Positions 11,085 to 20,895 of a stretch of 64,000 nt of DNA are shown here, piece after piece; positions within the stretch are counted from its first letter, which is position 1, and every line of letters begins with the position of its first letter. This DNA is from Penium margaritaceum (lineage: Eukaryota; Streptophyta; Zygnematophyceae; Desmidiales; Peniaceae). The stretch spans positions 27,904 through 91,903 of the forward strand of contig SZWC01004958.1 in the NCBI GenBank assembly GCA_023375785.1, read 5' to 3'. The position numbers were made by a program, and so were the translations under genes. The notes beneath the pieces were generated by a model. It was not told the origin of the DNA. It saw only the letters and a program-made list of their open reading frames with translations, and made no database searches.

Positions 11085-12540
11085 TCACGGACGCACGCCA
11101 ACTAAACTCACAGCCTTCTTCAACGAGTCCCGCTTCAGTGCCTTGGTCAGGAAGTCAGCCAGCTGCCGTGCTGTCTCAACCCACACGATGCTGATGATGC
11201 CGTCATGCAACAACGAACGCACATAGTGATACTCAACATTGATGTGCTTTGTGCAAGTGTGATGCACATCGTCATTGTCGGTGATGGCCATGGCACTCTC
11301 ATTGTCACAATGCAAGGTGATGGATGCGACAGACTGACGCAACTCGGACAACAGACGAGCAACCACACACTCTAACACGTGCCTGAGCCAAGGGCCATGT
11401 ACTCAGCCTAAGCAGTGCTGCGTATAATGCACCCCTGCTTGCCATTGCGCCAGGACACAGCTGTACCGCCAATCAGAAAGATCCAGCCCGTGCGACTCTT
11501 ACCGTCTGGACTGCCGGCCCAGTCACTGTCGGTGTAGCCCACTATGACGACGGACGGCTGGCGGCGGAACATGAGACCTCGCCGAGTGGTTGAGACGACA
11601 TAGCGTAGCACTCTGATCACGGCCTCAAAGTGGAGGTGACGCGGCTCTTGAGAGAACTGGGCCAGGAGGTTGACTGCGAACGCGATGTCTGGACGTGTCG
11701 TCGTCGCCAGGAACATCAGTGACCCGATGACCCGCAGATACGTGGTCACATCAACTGGCTCCCCCACAACAGCTGGGTCAGGACTCTTCAGCTTCACCTG
11801 GCCATCGGGTGAGATGGGTGAAGATGCACTAGGTACGAGGAGCAGGTCCTCAGCGAAGCGAGTGGACAGGGTCTGCACATAGGTAGCCTGGTGGATGTGC
11901 AGGATGCCTTGGGAGCGATCATGCTCGAGCTCCATGCCCAGGAAGACTCGGGCAGACCTGAGATCCTTCAACTGGTAGGCGGCATGCAGCAAGTCTTTGA
12001 CACGCTGGATGGCGGCCGTGTCTGGCGACGTAATGAGGAGATCATCGACGTAGACCAGAACTGCGGTGAAGGTCTGACCTCGGTAACGAATAGGGCGGGG
12101 TCAGCGGTTGTGCGCTGGAGGCCGCCACGGAGAAGCATGCTGCTGATCTCCTGGTTCCAGCACTGAGGCGACTGCTTTAGGCCATAGAGGGCCTTCCGCA
12201 GCCGCCAAACTCTCCCAGTGCAGTTGTCGAAACCTGGGGGCTGCACCATGTAGAGCTCCTCACCCTCCAGTGAGCCATAGAGGAATGCGCTGCTCACGTC
12301 CATCTGATGCAGCTCCCACCCATGCTGGGAAACCAGGCTTAAGAGTGCCCGGCTAGTGGAGAACCAAGCGACTGGGATGAAGATCTGGTCGTAATCGACC
12401 CCAGGGACCTGAGCAAACCCCTTTGCTATGAGGCGGGCCTTGTACTTGTCCAAAGACCCGTCAGGCTTCCACTTGTGCCAAAAGACCCACTTGGCACCAA
12501 TGGCCTTCCAACCTGCAGGGAGGTCGACGAGGTCATACAC
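11085..12540 (-). pseudogene. Copia RT and RNase H of the 10.5-19.3 kb element
   Basis: RT text (WKAIGAKWVFWHKWK, GFAQVPGVDYDQIF, WELHQMDVSSAFLYGSLEG) starts near 12540. RT and RNase H text continues through 11408-11992 (LFLGMELEHDRSQGIL-type segment, RVIGSLMFLATTTRPD, YTDSDWAGSPDGKSRTGW). The RNase H end at 11085-11378 carries the CDNESAMAI and KHINVEYHYVR motifs. It is a fossil copy. Confidence 0.9.
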
Positions 12541-12959
12541 GTGGTGCTGCGGGATAGCAGCGAGCTCCTCGGCGCGGGTAGAATCTCAATGTGCGGCCTC
12601 AGGAGAGGCTCGAGCCTCACGTAGGGTGGTTGGGTCCTCCGGGCGTGCTGTGGACCGGACTGAGAGGGCGTGTGCATCACGAGCTCCAGGTGGGATGCGG
12701 GTGAGTGCAGCCACGACAGCATGCCGATGCTCGTGATGAAGCATGGCGTAGTCCAATGCAGAGCCCGGGTGAAGGTCTGCGATGATGGCCAAAGTGGTCA
12801 GGTCGAGAGCCTTCATGCCAGGGTCCCCACTCACGACCGTGGGAGTGGAGGAGACACGTGGAGCCACGGGGGGTCGAGGAGCCAGGGGACGCGGTGCGAC
12901 AGTCTGCGCGCTCACTGTCGGCCGAGGTTGGAGGCTGCCGCCTGGGCCGCGTGTGTAGC

Positions 12960-13470
12960 GCGGTCGGGCAGGAGATGGCACTGAGTCCGAGGGGCCAACA
13001 GAGGCGGACAGGGCTACGGGCCCGGGGGAACCAACGGACGCGACTAGGGCTGCTCGTCTCGAGGGGCCAGCGGACGTGACAGGAGCTACCGGCCCAGAGG
13101 GGCCAGTGGACGCGATTGGTGCTGCTGGCCCGGAGGGGCCAACGGACGCGATTGGGGCAGCTGGTCCAGAGGGGCCAGCGGACGCAACGGGGGCAGGCTC
13201 ACTTGCCGCCCGGGAGGCCGCTTTAGCGGAAATAGGCCTTAGCAAAGCGGCGGAGCCACGCCGCCGTACAAGCCAGCCAACCTAATGCAGCCTAGCCAAC
13301 ATCGTCTACTCGCGGCTCGCGAGCAGATGATGGTTTAGGGTTTAAACCCTAAACCCTAAAACCGCCCTAAAACCCTAAACCCTAAACCAGCGGACGCGAC
13401 TGGGACAGTTGGATCGCAGGGGCCAGCGGACGCGGCTGAGACTGCTGGCCCGGAGGGGCTAGCGGACGCG
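12960..13470. repeat. 45-bp tandem repeats in the Copia linker
   Basis: The minus-strand product repeats GPSGPAAPIASV-like units (about nine), and the DNA repeats a unit containing GAGGGGCCAGCGGACGCGA. The array is split by the insertion at 13196-13388. Such proline/alanine linkers between integrase and RT vary freely in Copia elements. Confidence 0.7.
13196..13388. other. Foreign insertion ending in telomere repeats
   Basis: The regular 45-bp linker repeats are interrupted by about 190 bases of unlike sequence. This holds small perfect palindromes (CCGCTTTAGCGG; CTCGCGGCTCGCGAG), then at 13332-13388 plant-type telomere repeats. A 24-base perfect palindrome at 13332-13355 has TTTAGGG facing CCCTAAA. 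It is followed by further CCCTAAA and CCCTAAAA units up to 13388. The linker repeat resumes directly afterwards with AGCGGACGCGAC. Confidence 0.85.
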
Positions 13471-13666
13471 ACTGGGACTGTTTGCCCGGGGGGCCAGAGG
13501 ACGCGATAGGGACTACCGGCTCAGAGGGACGGAGTGATGCGTCACCCGGAAGCGACAGGACGGAGGACGGACTCACCAATCCCCCACGCGACGGGAGGGA
13601 CACGGAATAGCCGGAGCAGATGAGGTCGCGGGGAAACAGGTCCTCGAAGAAGAGGGCATCGCGGGA

Positions 13667-14728
13667 CTAGATGATGCAGTGTCGGGATGGGTCCCAGAAG
13701 CGCCAAGCCTTGGACTGACGAGACACACCGAGGAAGGTGCAGGGGCATCCGCGGGGGCCGAGTTTGCCGCCCTGCTGTGGGGCGGGCAGCCACACAATGG
13801 CCACGCAGCCCCATACGCGAGCCAGGCGGAGGTCAGCGCGTCGACCGCACCAGTCCTGGTATGGCGTGGACTGGCGAGGAAGGGGACCATGGGGAATCTG
13901 GTTCCAGACCCAGGTCATGAAGGCCATGGCTTCAAAATAGAAGCCATCGGAGAGACCGGATTCGACCCGCATGGTATGGACGACGTCGGCCATGGTACGG
14001 TTCCATCGTTTGCAGACGCCGTTCTGGGCGGGTGTGTAGGGAGCAGACGTCTCATGGTGGATCCCGCGGGAGGCGAGAAAGGTCGTGGCCTCACCCATGT
14101 ACTCTCCATTGCGATCGGAGCGAAAGCGGCAAAGAGAGCGGCCACACTCGCGCTCCGCGAGTAAAATCCAGTCCTGAATGACTCGAGCGACATCGCTTTT
14201 CTGCCGGAGTCAGAAGACCCAGCAGTAGCGAGAATAGTCGTCCGTAAGGGTGAGGACATAGCGACCATGCTCACCGACGGACACGGTGGGGAGAGGGCCC
14301 ATGACGTCCGAGTGGACAAGGTCGAGAGGGGCAGACGCACGGGAGGAAGACAAGGGTTATGTGGACCGGTGCATCTTCCCCTGAGCGCAGTCAATGTACT
14401 CAGTGGGGCACGAGAGAGGGAAAGTCTCCGGGTGAAGGCCCTTGGCCGGTTGGGTGCGGAGCATGATCTCTACGGCGGGAAAATGGACATGGCAAAGGCG
14501 GCGGTGCAGGAGGCGGGTGTGCTGAGGAGAAAGCGTACTGGTGACAAACACATGGCCTGTGGCGACCGACAGGGAGCAGACGGGAGGAGAAGAGGAGAGG
14601 CGAGGAACATGCCATAGGTTGCCACGAGCGGTGGCGTGCAGTTTGACAAGACCAGACGGACGCAACGACACAGTGTCGACACCACGCGCGTGCACAACGT
14701 CCATGCTCATGCGATCAAGGGCAGTCAC
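13667..14728 (-). pseudogene. Copia integrase region of the 10.5-19.3 kb element
   Basis: GAG-pre-integrase text (LLHRRLCHVHF, CAQGKMHRST) lies at 14357-14728. It is followed at 13667-14098 by the distal integrase core (ASRGIHHETSAPYTPAQNGV, then KRWNRTMADV) and the FLGVSRQSKAWRFWDP segment. It is a fossil copy with breaks between the open parts. The gene order and motifs match the plus-strand relic at 6240-9470. Confidence 0.88.
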
Positions 14729-15384
14729 AGACAGGACGCTGAGCTCGAGACCAGGGACAAAGAGGACATCGATCAGAAAGACGTCACCGGCAGGACCACG
14801 GAAACGAACGACGCCGACACCACGGACAAAACTTGTCCGGAACCCGTGCGAACACCGGAGACATCGCCTACAGGACCGAGCTTACTGAAGGCCTCACGAG
14901 AGGTCGTCATGTGATGCGTGACCCCAGAGTCGATGATCCAGGTGTTAGCAGGGTCCTGGATAGGGGTCGCCAGATCGCTAACGGTCACATGGCAGCAAGC
15001 GAGGGACGCGGACGCAGTGGAAGGAGGCGCAAAATGAGACTACCAATCGTCAACCCACGCAATGTCGTCAAGGAGGGGGGTGGAGGAGACCACGGGAGAC
15101 GACAAGACAGACGAAGAAATGGGACACGACCGCAGCTCAGTCTTAGTCATGCAGGGCTGGGCAGGAGGGCAGGAGGTGTCGCAACTCGTACTTCCCAAGG
15201 GAGGAGGGCGAGGCAGGCCAAGCTGGAGCGCGATGAACTGCTCCAGCTCACGCTCACGAGAGGACGGCCCGCGAGTGTAGACGGAGTGTGGAGTGACTGC
15301 GCCGAAGCCCGGGTAGTAGGAGGACTGAGCCGGCGAAGGAAGCGGAGGCGCCGAAGGCTGTGGGAAGTACTGCTGCTGGTAGTA

Positions 15385-16581
15385 CTACTGTGGCGCGGGT
15401 GTCTGCGGGACAGGCAAAGCTGTCGGAGTGGCAGAGCTGCTGGACGAGGTTGGCGTGTCGGGGCCAGCAGCAGCGACGGTGGCAGAGGCAAGACGGCGCT
15501 CCCGCCGGCAACGTATGGTGGCGATGACGCGCGTCTCGTCCGTCGGGAGAGGGCACGTGTACCACCCATGCCCGGGCTGGCCACAGTTGTGGCAGACCAA
15601 GCCACCACCGCTGGACCCGGTCGACGATTGCTGCCGTTGCTGTTGTGGTGGACCCTTGCCTTTCTTGTTCTGGTATTTCTTCTTCTTCCCTGAGGGTGAT
15701 GAGGTAGCTGCGGTGGAGGAGGCGATGGCCACGGAGGCAACGGCAGGGGAGACGATCGTAGGTGATGCAAGAGCCTCCGTGCGATGGAGCTCGGACTCCT
15801 GGTGAGCTTCCTCAATGCGGAGGAAGAGCTCGTATGCCCAGGGCATAAGGGTGCCCTGGGCCGCCATGGTGGAGAGGACGTCCTGGGGGTAGTACATGAA
15901 GATGTCCGTGTAAGCGTTGGTGGCGCTGCGCTTGATGGTAAGGAGCGCGGACAGAGGAGGTGGAGCAGATCTGCCGAGACGACGAAGGATGTCCTCCGCC
16001 TGCTGCCAGTAGCTAGTGACTGTCTCGGTCTCCCCCACGTGCAAGGAGTTAAACTCCCAGAGCAGATGGCTGATCTCAGCGTCGCTGGACAGGCGGTGGG
16101 GCCTGGTGAGGACGGGCCATGCGGCTGCAGGGTCTGGGATGTCGCCAGAGGTGAAGTCGCCGAGGAAAGGCTCTAGGGCCAGGCAGGAAGCTGGAGGGGT
16201 GACTGGGACGAGGGCATGGACGGCGCGACCAGCGTCATACAGCTGGTCGGCCTGGGCGGAGTCGTAAGGGAGGGTGTAGTATGCCCACAGGCCCTCACCT
16301 TGCGTCCAGATCTGGAAGCTGAGTTCCCAGCTCCGGAACTGCTCGCCGGCCTGAAGCGGCTGCAGCGGCGTCTCAAAGTCCTTCTGCCTGCGGCAGGCGC
16401 CCAAAGTGGGGCCAAGGACGGAGGTCACTGTCTGCCGCTGGTGCTGAGTCTGCTGCTGTGCCAGGTAGTATATGGCAGCAGACACAGCTGGGTTAGCGTG
16501 CCCTGGAGGGGCGAATCGCAGCGGCACACTGGTGGCAGTCTGGGAGGCTACTGGCTGCAGCGCTGCCAGCTGCTGCGTCAA
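15385..16581 (-). pseudogene. Copia gag of the 10.5-19.3 kb element
   Basis: This is an open stretch of about 398 codons. It has a Gln/Ala-rich N-terminus and a gag core with WELSFQIWTQGEGLWAYY and ISHLLWEFNSLHVGE. A basic stretch (GKKKKYQNKKGKG) comes before the single zinc knuckle CHNCGQPGHGWYTC, and the tail is Ser/Thr/Pro-rich. Gag forms the virus-like particle in Copia elements. It is the best preserved coding part of this element. Its RFAPPG/DFETP text is recognisably related to the gag of relics B and C (49.4 kb and 56.6 kb), so these families share an ancestor. Confidence 0.88.
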
Positions 16582-16599
16582 GGCAGTGAGCTATTGCTG

Positions 16600-18172
16600 A
16601 AGAGCGATGAGGGGATCAGGGTTGCCGCCAACGACACCAGGGGACTGGTGCTATTGCTACTACTGCTGCTGTTGTTGCTGCTGCGACGGCGGCGACGGCG
16701 GCTACTACTACTGCTGCTACTATTTCTGTTACAGCTGTTGCTGCTGCTACTCGTGTTCTTGCTGCTGCTGCTACAGTCATTGCAGAAAAGGGGGGGTAGG
16801 GGTCCCCCCAACAGAGGAGGACCCCTCCTCGCCTGGGCTACCAGCCATGGTTTGATGTCCCTTGTGTTTTGTTTTTTCTCTTTTTTTGTCCTTGTGTTGC
16901 TGATATCAGCAGTGGCTTGGGGTGGTGGGGATTCTACCCACCCCTTTGGTCTTCCCCCTTTCCTTTCTTCACCTCCCTCCTTTTTTTTTGGTTGATGACG
17001 CTAGCAGTGATGTCAGTAGTTACGTCAGCAGAGGGGTGCTAACGTCAGCAGCGACGGTTGTTGGGGCCGCCGCTCTTGTTGCTACTACTACTACTGCAGC
17101 CGCTGCTTCAGCTGCTATTGTTACTGCTGTTTGCTGCTGCTGTTGCTGCTGCTGCTGCAGCTGCAGCTGCTGTTGCTGTTGCTGCAGTTGGAACTGCAGC
17201 TGTTGTTGCTGTAGGTTGCTACGGCTGCTATGGCTACTATAGCTCGCTGCTGCTGCTGCGTGCTGCTGCAGCTGCTGCGTTCTACAGCTGCTACTCGCTG
17301 CTACTATGGGGGGCTGCAGCGAGCTGCGGGGGTGGGAGATTGTTTTGGTTTCATTTTTTTTTTCGTTTTTCCTGTCACAACGGGCAACAGTCCGCTGTCT
17401 GCTACAAGTAGCGGACTGTTGCTTGCTTGGCAGTAGCAAGCTGCTGCTCGCTGGCAGTAACGAGCTGCTGCTCACTGCTTGCTCGCTGTAAGCAGCGAGT
17501 AGCAACAACCACGCCTGGCAGCTGCCAACCGCTGCTCGCTGCTTCTGTTGCTGCTGTAGCTCGCTGTTGCAGCTGCTGTAGCTCGCTGTTGCAGCTGCTG
17601 TAGCTCGTTGTTGCAGCTGCTGTAGCTCGCTGTTGGTGTTGCACACTGCTGCAGCTGCTTTGTGCTACGGCTACTGCTTGTTACCACTGCGGGCTACTGC
17701 TGCGGGCTGTTGCTGCGTGCTGCTGCTGCTGCTACTAGCTGCTGCTACTGCGGGCTGCTGCGAGCTACTACTTTTGCCTGCTGGTGCTGCTACACGCAGT
17801 TGCTGCTGGCTACTGGTGCGGCTGCTCGCTGCCGTTGCCTGCGGCTGCCGCTGCTGTAGGTTGCTATTGCTGCGTGCTGGTGCCAGTCACTCCACCTCCG
17901 TGACGTTACGGTGTGCGTCGTCGCCCGCAGATGTCGGACGCCGCCTGCCGCTCACCTCCTCGCGTCACGAGTGGGGGTCAGTGCTGCCGAAAAACTACGA
18001 CAGCATTTCCCCTGGCCCAGTTGCCGTGGGAAAAAATCTCACGCCGCCACCAGGCGGGTCAATGCTGCCAGAAAAAAACCCGGTAGCATTTCCCCTACAC
18101 TGGCGCGTATGGGGGTCCGCTGGCGTTGTCTGGCACCTGTTCGCCAGTCTTCTTCTACTGCTGCTACGCTTT
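16600..18172 (-). repeat. Copia leader: imperfect CTG/GTT/ACT trinucleotide tracts
   Basis: This is the untranslated leader between primer-binding site and gag. Long degenerate trinucleotide tracts (GCTGCTACT, GTTGCTGCT on the plus strand) fill 16640-16790 and 17080-17880. Four tandem copies of a 22-base unit (step 22, CTGTAGCTCGCTGTTGCAGC) lie at 17551-17636. TGATATCAGCAG and TACGTCAGCAG-type palindromes lie at 16897-17052. Open frames here (Gln/Ala/Ser-rich) are products of the repeat, not genes. Confidence 0.75.
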
Positions 18173-18186
18173 GGCTCTGATACCAA
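18173..18186 (-). other. Primer-binding site (initiator-Met tRNA)
   Basis: The minus strand reads TTGGTATCAGAGCC, complementary to the 3' end of plant initiator Met-tRNA and directly next to the LTR edge at 18189. It is the standard first-strand priming site of plant Copia elements. Confidence 0.9.
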
Positions 18187-18188
18187 GC

Positions 18189-19344
18189 TGGAAAACCTAG
18201 GCAGCAGGTTGGGGCAGCAGTGTTGTTGATGCAGCGTGCGGGCTTCCACGCTCGTTGCTTAAGTCAGCTGCCCCCTCAATCTGCTGCTCTAGAGTCTAAG
18301 TCTGGAAGCTTTGTGTTTGTTACTCAGAAACGCGCGCACCAGAGTTAGCGCCAGAAAGCATCTGGAAACTGAAAGTAACTGGTTACGAATGAAGAATGAA
18401 CAACAATGGGAGACCCCTCCAAGTTCTAGTCCCCCCCCCAGCTCTGTAGAGCTTGTTACTCAACTAACCAGCCAATCAGGAAATAAACCTATATTCTAGC
18501 AGGCAAGGTTTTCTCGGTGAGCCCTACCAGACAGCCGACAGTCCAAAACCCGGGCGTCGTCCATTCTGCTTGAAAACTGGACCATACCATAATACCAACG
18601 CTGCAAACGCAGTCGTGCGGTCAGAAACAGCTAGAAAAATAGTAGCAAGGAGTTATGGCTGCCCGAACCCAGGCAGTGCCTACGATGGTCCATGATGCCG
18701 AACAGGGCCATGCAACATACAACAAGGACCCTAGGTAGAGCATGANNNNNNNNNNNNNNNNNNNNNNNNNNNNNNNNNNNNNNNNNNNNNNNNNNNNNNN
18801 NNNNNNNNNNNNNNNNTCTAGCAGGCAAGGTTTTCTCGGTGAGCCCTACCAGACAGCCGACAGTCCAAAACCCGGGCGTCGTCCATTCTGCTTGAAAACT
18901 GGACCATACCATAATACCAACGCTGCAAACGCAGTCGTGCGGTCAGAAACAGCTAGAAAAATAGTAGCAAGGAGTTATGGCTGCCCGAACCCAGGCAGTG
19001 CCTACGATGGTCCATGATGCCGAACAGGGCCATGCAACATACAACAAGGACCCTAGGTAGAGCATGATGATGCAGACGCGATGGGACGCATTGGGCACAT
19101 GCAGACAGCAACTGCGGTGATAGTGACTGCCGGCAGCACGACAGCCGAGGAGGCCTGCCGATGGAGCTGAGCACGTCGCCGGAGAGAGGAGGCTCCAGCG
19201 AACTGCGAGTAGACCTCAGCGTGCGTCGGCTCCACTGGACAACACTCCATCAGCGTCGGGTCTCGCCGTCAGTCATCTGCACGCCGATGTACACAAGTTG
19301 GGAGGACACAACAGAGCACAATGAGAGATGCGCAAAAACTAACA
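18189..19344 (-). repeat. 5' LTR of the 10.5-19.3 kb Copia element (with gap)
   Basis: The left edge TG at 18189 abuts the primer-binding site. The right edge reads, in minus sense, TGTTAGTTTTTGCGC, matching the 3' LTR edge at 10977. It includes a 71-base run of N (18746-18816). 18496-18745 is repeated without visible change at 18817-19065, so the true LTR is shorter than drawn, probably about 835 bases. Confidence 0.8.
18746..18816. other. Assembly gap (71 N)
   Basis: This is a run of undetermined bases inside the 5' LTR. The same ~249-base sequence lies on both sides, which is typical of a gap-edge duplication. Confidence 0.99.
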
Positions 19345-19952
19345 AATAGGACATAAAAGTGGTAGCTTTATGGCTACCAAACAGACTGTCTTGTGGTTAT
19401 GAATCTTCCCATGGTTCTAACGCAACTTGTTTCACCTTGTTTGGTGAAGTGTGGAATGTACTAGGGTTGGCTAAAGGCAGCCATGAATTCCTGTCGAAGA
19501 AAAAGACAAGTCCTAGGGGAGTACGAGTAACAGTCCTACGGGGTGAGGCTCGTTGATCGAGCTCACTCGTCGGCCGGCGAGCGAAGCTCGTCGGCGCTTC
19601 TTTTCCTACATGTGCAACACCCTGTGCAACCCAAAATCCGGTCCTAGGCCGGTTCAAAGTTTCAGCACATGCTATGTCAATCACTCATGTCCAACCTGGA
19701 CTTCGAGATCTATTCTAGGTCTGCATGCATGAGCATACACAAGATGTATCACAAAAAAGGAAGGACTAAACTAGGTCATCCAATTCTTTTCCAAGTATTT
19801 CCTTAGGTAAAGAGGGTGGAGCTGAGACAATGCTGTTGAGAGGGAAGCAACCACAAGAGAGCAGAAGGGGATGTATGAGTCGTGTTCTCAACGCAGACGC
19901 ACGTCTCACTATGCGTCGCCTCCGCTCTCTGAGTCAGCATGTCCTGCACACT
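19345..19952. other. No recognisable gene; small hairpins
   Basis: No coding frame of note. 19540-19720 has several short local inverted repeats in a row (CTCGTTGATCGAG; CTCGTCGGCCGGCGAG; CCGGTCCTAGGCCGG; GTCCAACCTGGAC), in the style of the larger chain at 59182-59799. The rest shows nothing I can name. Confidence 0.5.
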
Positions 19953-19977
19953 CATGGGGGCGTGTTAATTCTCCCTG

Positions 19978-20029
<52 letters not shown>

Positions 20030-20054
20030 CACAGGGAGAGTTAACATGCCCCCT
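19953..20054. repeat. Palindrome: two facing LTR starts around (TA)n
   Basis: The left arm reads CATGGGGGCGTGTTAATTCT on the plus strand. The right arm reads AAGGGGGCATGTTAACTCTC on the minus strand. The arms are about 26 bases with about three mismatches, around a ~40-base TA tract (19983-20021). Each arm looks like a Copia polypurine tract plus LTR start. Confidence 0.7.
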
Positions 20055-20895
20055 TGGCCGAGTTTATGAAGTTGAAGTTGAAGTGCCATCAAGGGGAGTG
20101 TCTTAGTGAGAAATTCCGTCAGTTGAGTGTTGAAGTTCATTGGCCACTCACTACTCTATGACCTCTTATCTCCCACATTCTACACACACTTGTAAACATT
20201 AAATGACAATGGCATTACCTGGGGAAGCGTCAGGCGTGCCAGCTCTGACTGGAGCCTCTGACATCATCAAGTTGCTGCTGGACCCAAGAGTGCCCTTTTG
20301 CACAGACGTGGCCATTACATGACTCTCTATGGTTCTGTGTTGCGGTAGATGCTAGGGCTCATACATTCTCACTGGGAGCTGCATATTTCCCGGGTGCTGA
20401 TTCTTAGGGGGCCACCGTGCCGGTTTTGGCCGTGCACTGGTGAGTAGACGCCCTCGGATTATTCCGAATGGTCAGGCTCAACACCAGGGTGGCGGCACTC
20501 GCTCACCCGAGCGTGATGCTCGGTGTAAGTGCGTCCTCACCGGTGCTAAGCTCGCTTGCTCCCCTCACTTCCTCTTGTCTTGGTGTTGAGTGCAAATTTC
20601 AAGGCAAGTGTTGACCGCATGTCCATGCATGCGGTCAACATTTGGCTTCATTGCGCTCACCCGCCCCGTCTCACACACCATCACTAGGAAGTTACCTAGC
20701 GACTACACTGAGAATCACCACTGATGGGACAGACTTGGATGGCTCCTAAGTCAACCGCCTTCTAGACAAAGTGATGTTCAACACTAATGTGCTTGTGCAT
20801 GGATGTAAGACACCATCATTTACGTCAATACGGTGTGCTACAGAGCTATCGCTGTGCAATGGTACGGCGTGCACATTCAAGCCCAGCTCCTCAAG
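20041..20895 (-). mobile_element. Copia RNase H remnant split by an insertion
   Basis: Minus-strand text at 20745-20895 (LEELGLNVHAVPLHSDS, then VNDGVLHPCTS) and at 20041-20160 (TQLTEFLTKTLP, then HKLGQ) matches consecutive parts of Copia RNase H. The second part runs into a polypurine tract and LTR start. About 580 bases of unrelated sequence (20165-20740) separate them. It is a heavily decayed fossil with only the 3' end left. Confidence 0.7.
20165..20740. other. Insertion of unknown type with nested inverted repeats
   Basis: It lies inside the Copia RNase H remnant. Inverted pairs include 20433-20450 with 20531-20546, 20477-20486 with 20581-20590, 20507-20524 on itself, and a perfect 13-base stem at 20609-20640 (TGTTGACCGCATG, 6-base loop). 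No coding text is recognised and no clear terminal repeats were found. Confidence 0.5.

Larger units (their letters stand above)
10978..18188 (-). mobile_element. Copia element, internal region, nearly full length
   Basis: This is a minus-strand Ty1/Copia element with all parts present in order from high to low coordinates. The primer-binding site is at 18173-18186, and a long leader at 16600-18172. Gag is at 15385-16581 with a CHNCGQPGHGWYTC zinc knuckle. Protease is at 14773-14988 (WIIDSGVTHHMT). GAG-pre-integrase and integrase span 13667-14728 (NGVCKRWNRTM), and the linker spans 12586-13600. RT spans about 11700-12540 (GAKWVFWHK, DVSSAFLYGSL, LYGLKQSPQCWNQ). RNase H is at 11085-11700 (TDSDWAGSPDGKSRTGW, ADFLTKALKR). 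The copy is broken, with about five breaks and one foreign insertion in the linker (13196-13388). LTR divergence near 7% indicates an insertion that is not recent. Confidence 0.93.

Noticed and set aside
14541-15805. Large plus-strand Arg/Asp-rich frames opposite the Copia gag and protease
   Set aside because: They are antisense shadows of the Copia polyprotein, which carries the recognisable motifs.
17020-17646. Gln/Ala/Ser-rich 208-codon frame on the minus strand
   Set aside because: It lies in the untranslated Copia leader and is a product of the trinucleotide tract; the 22-base sub-repeat changes frame.
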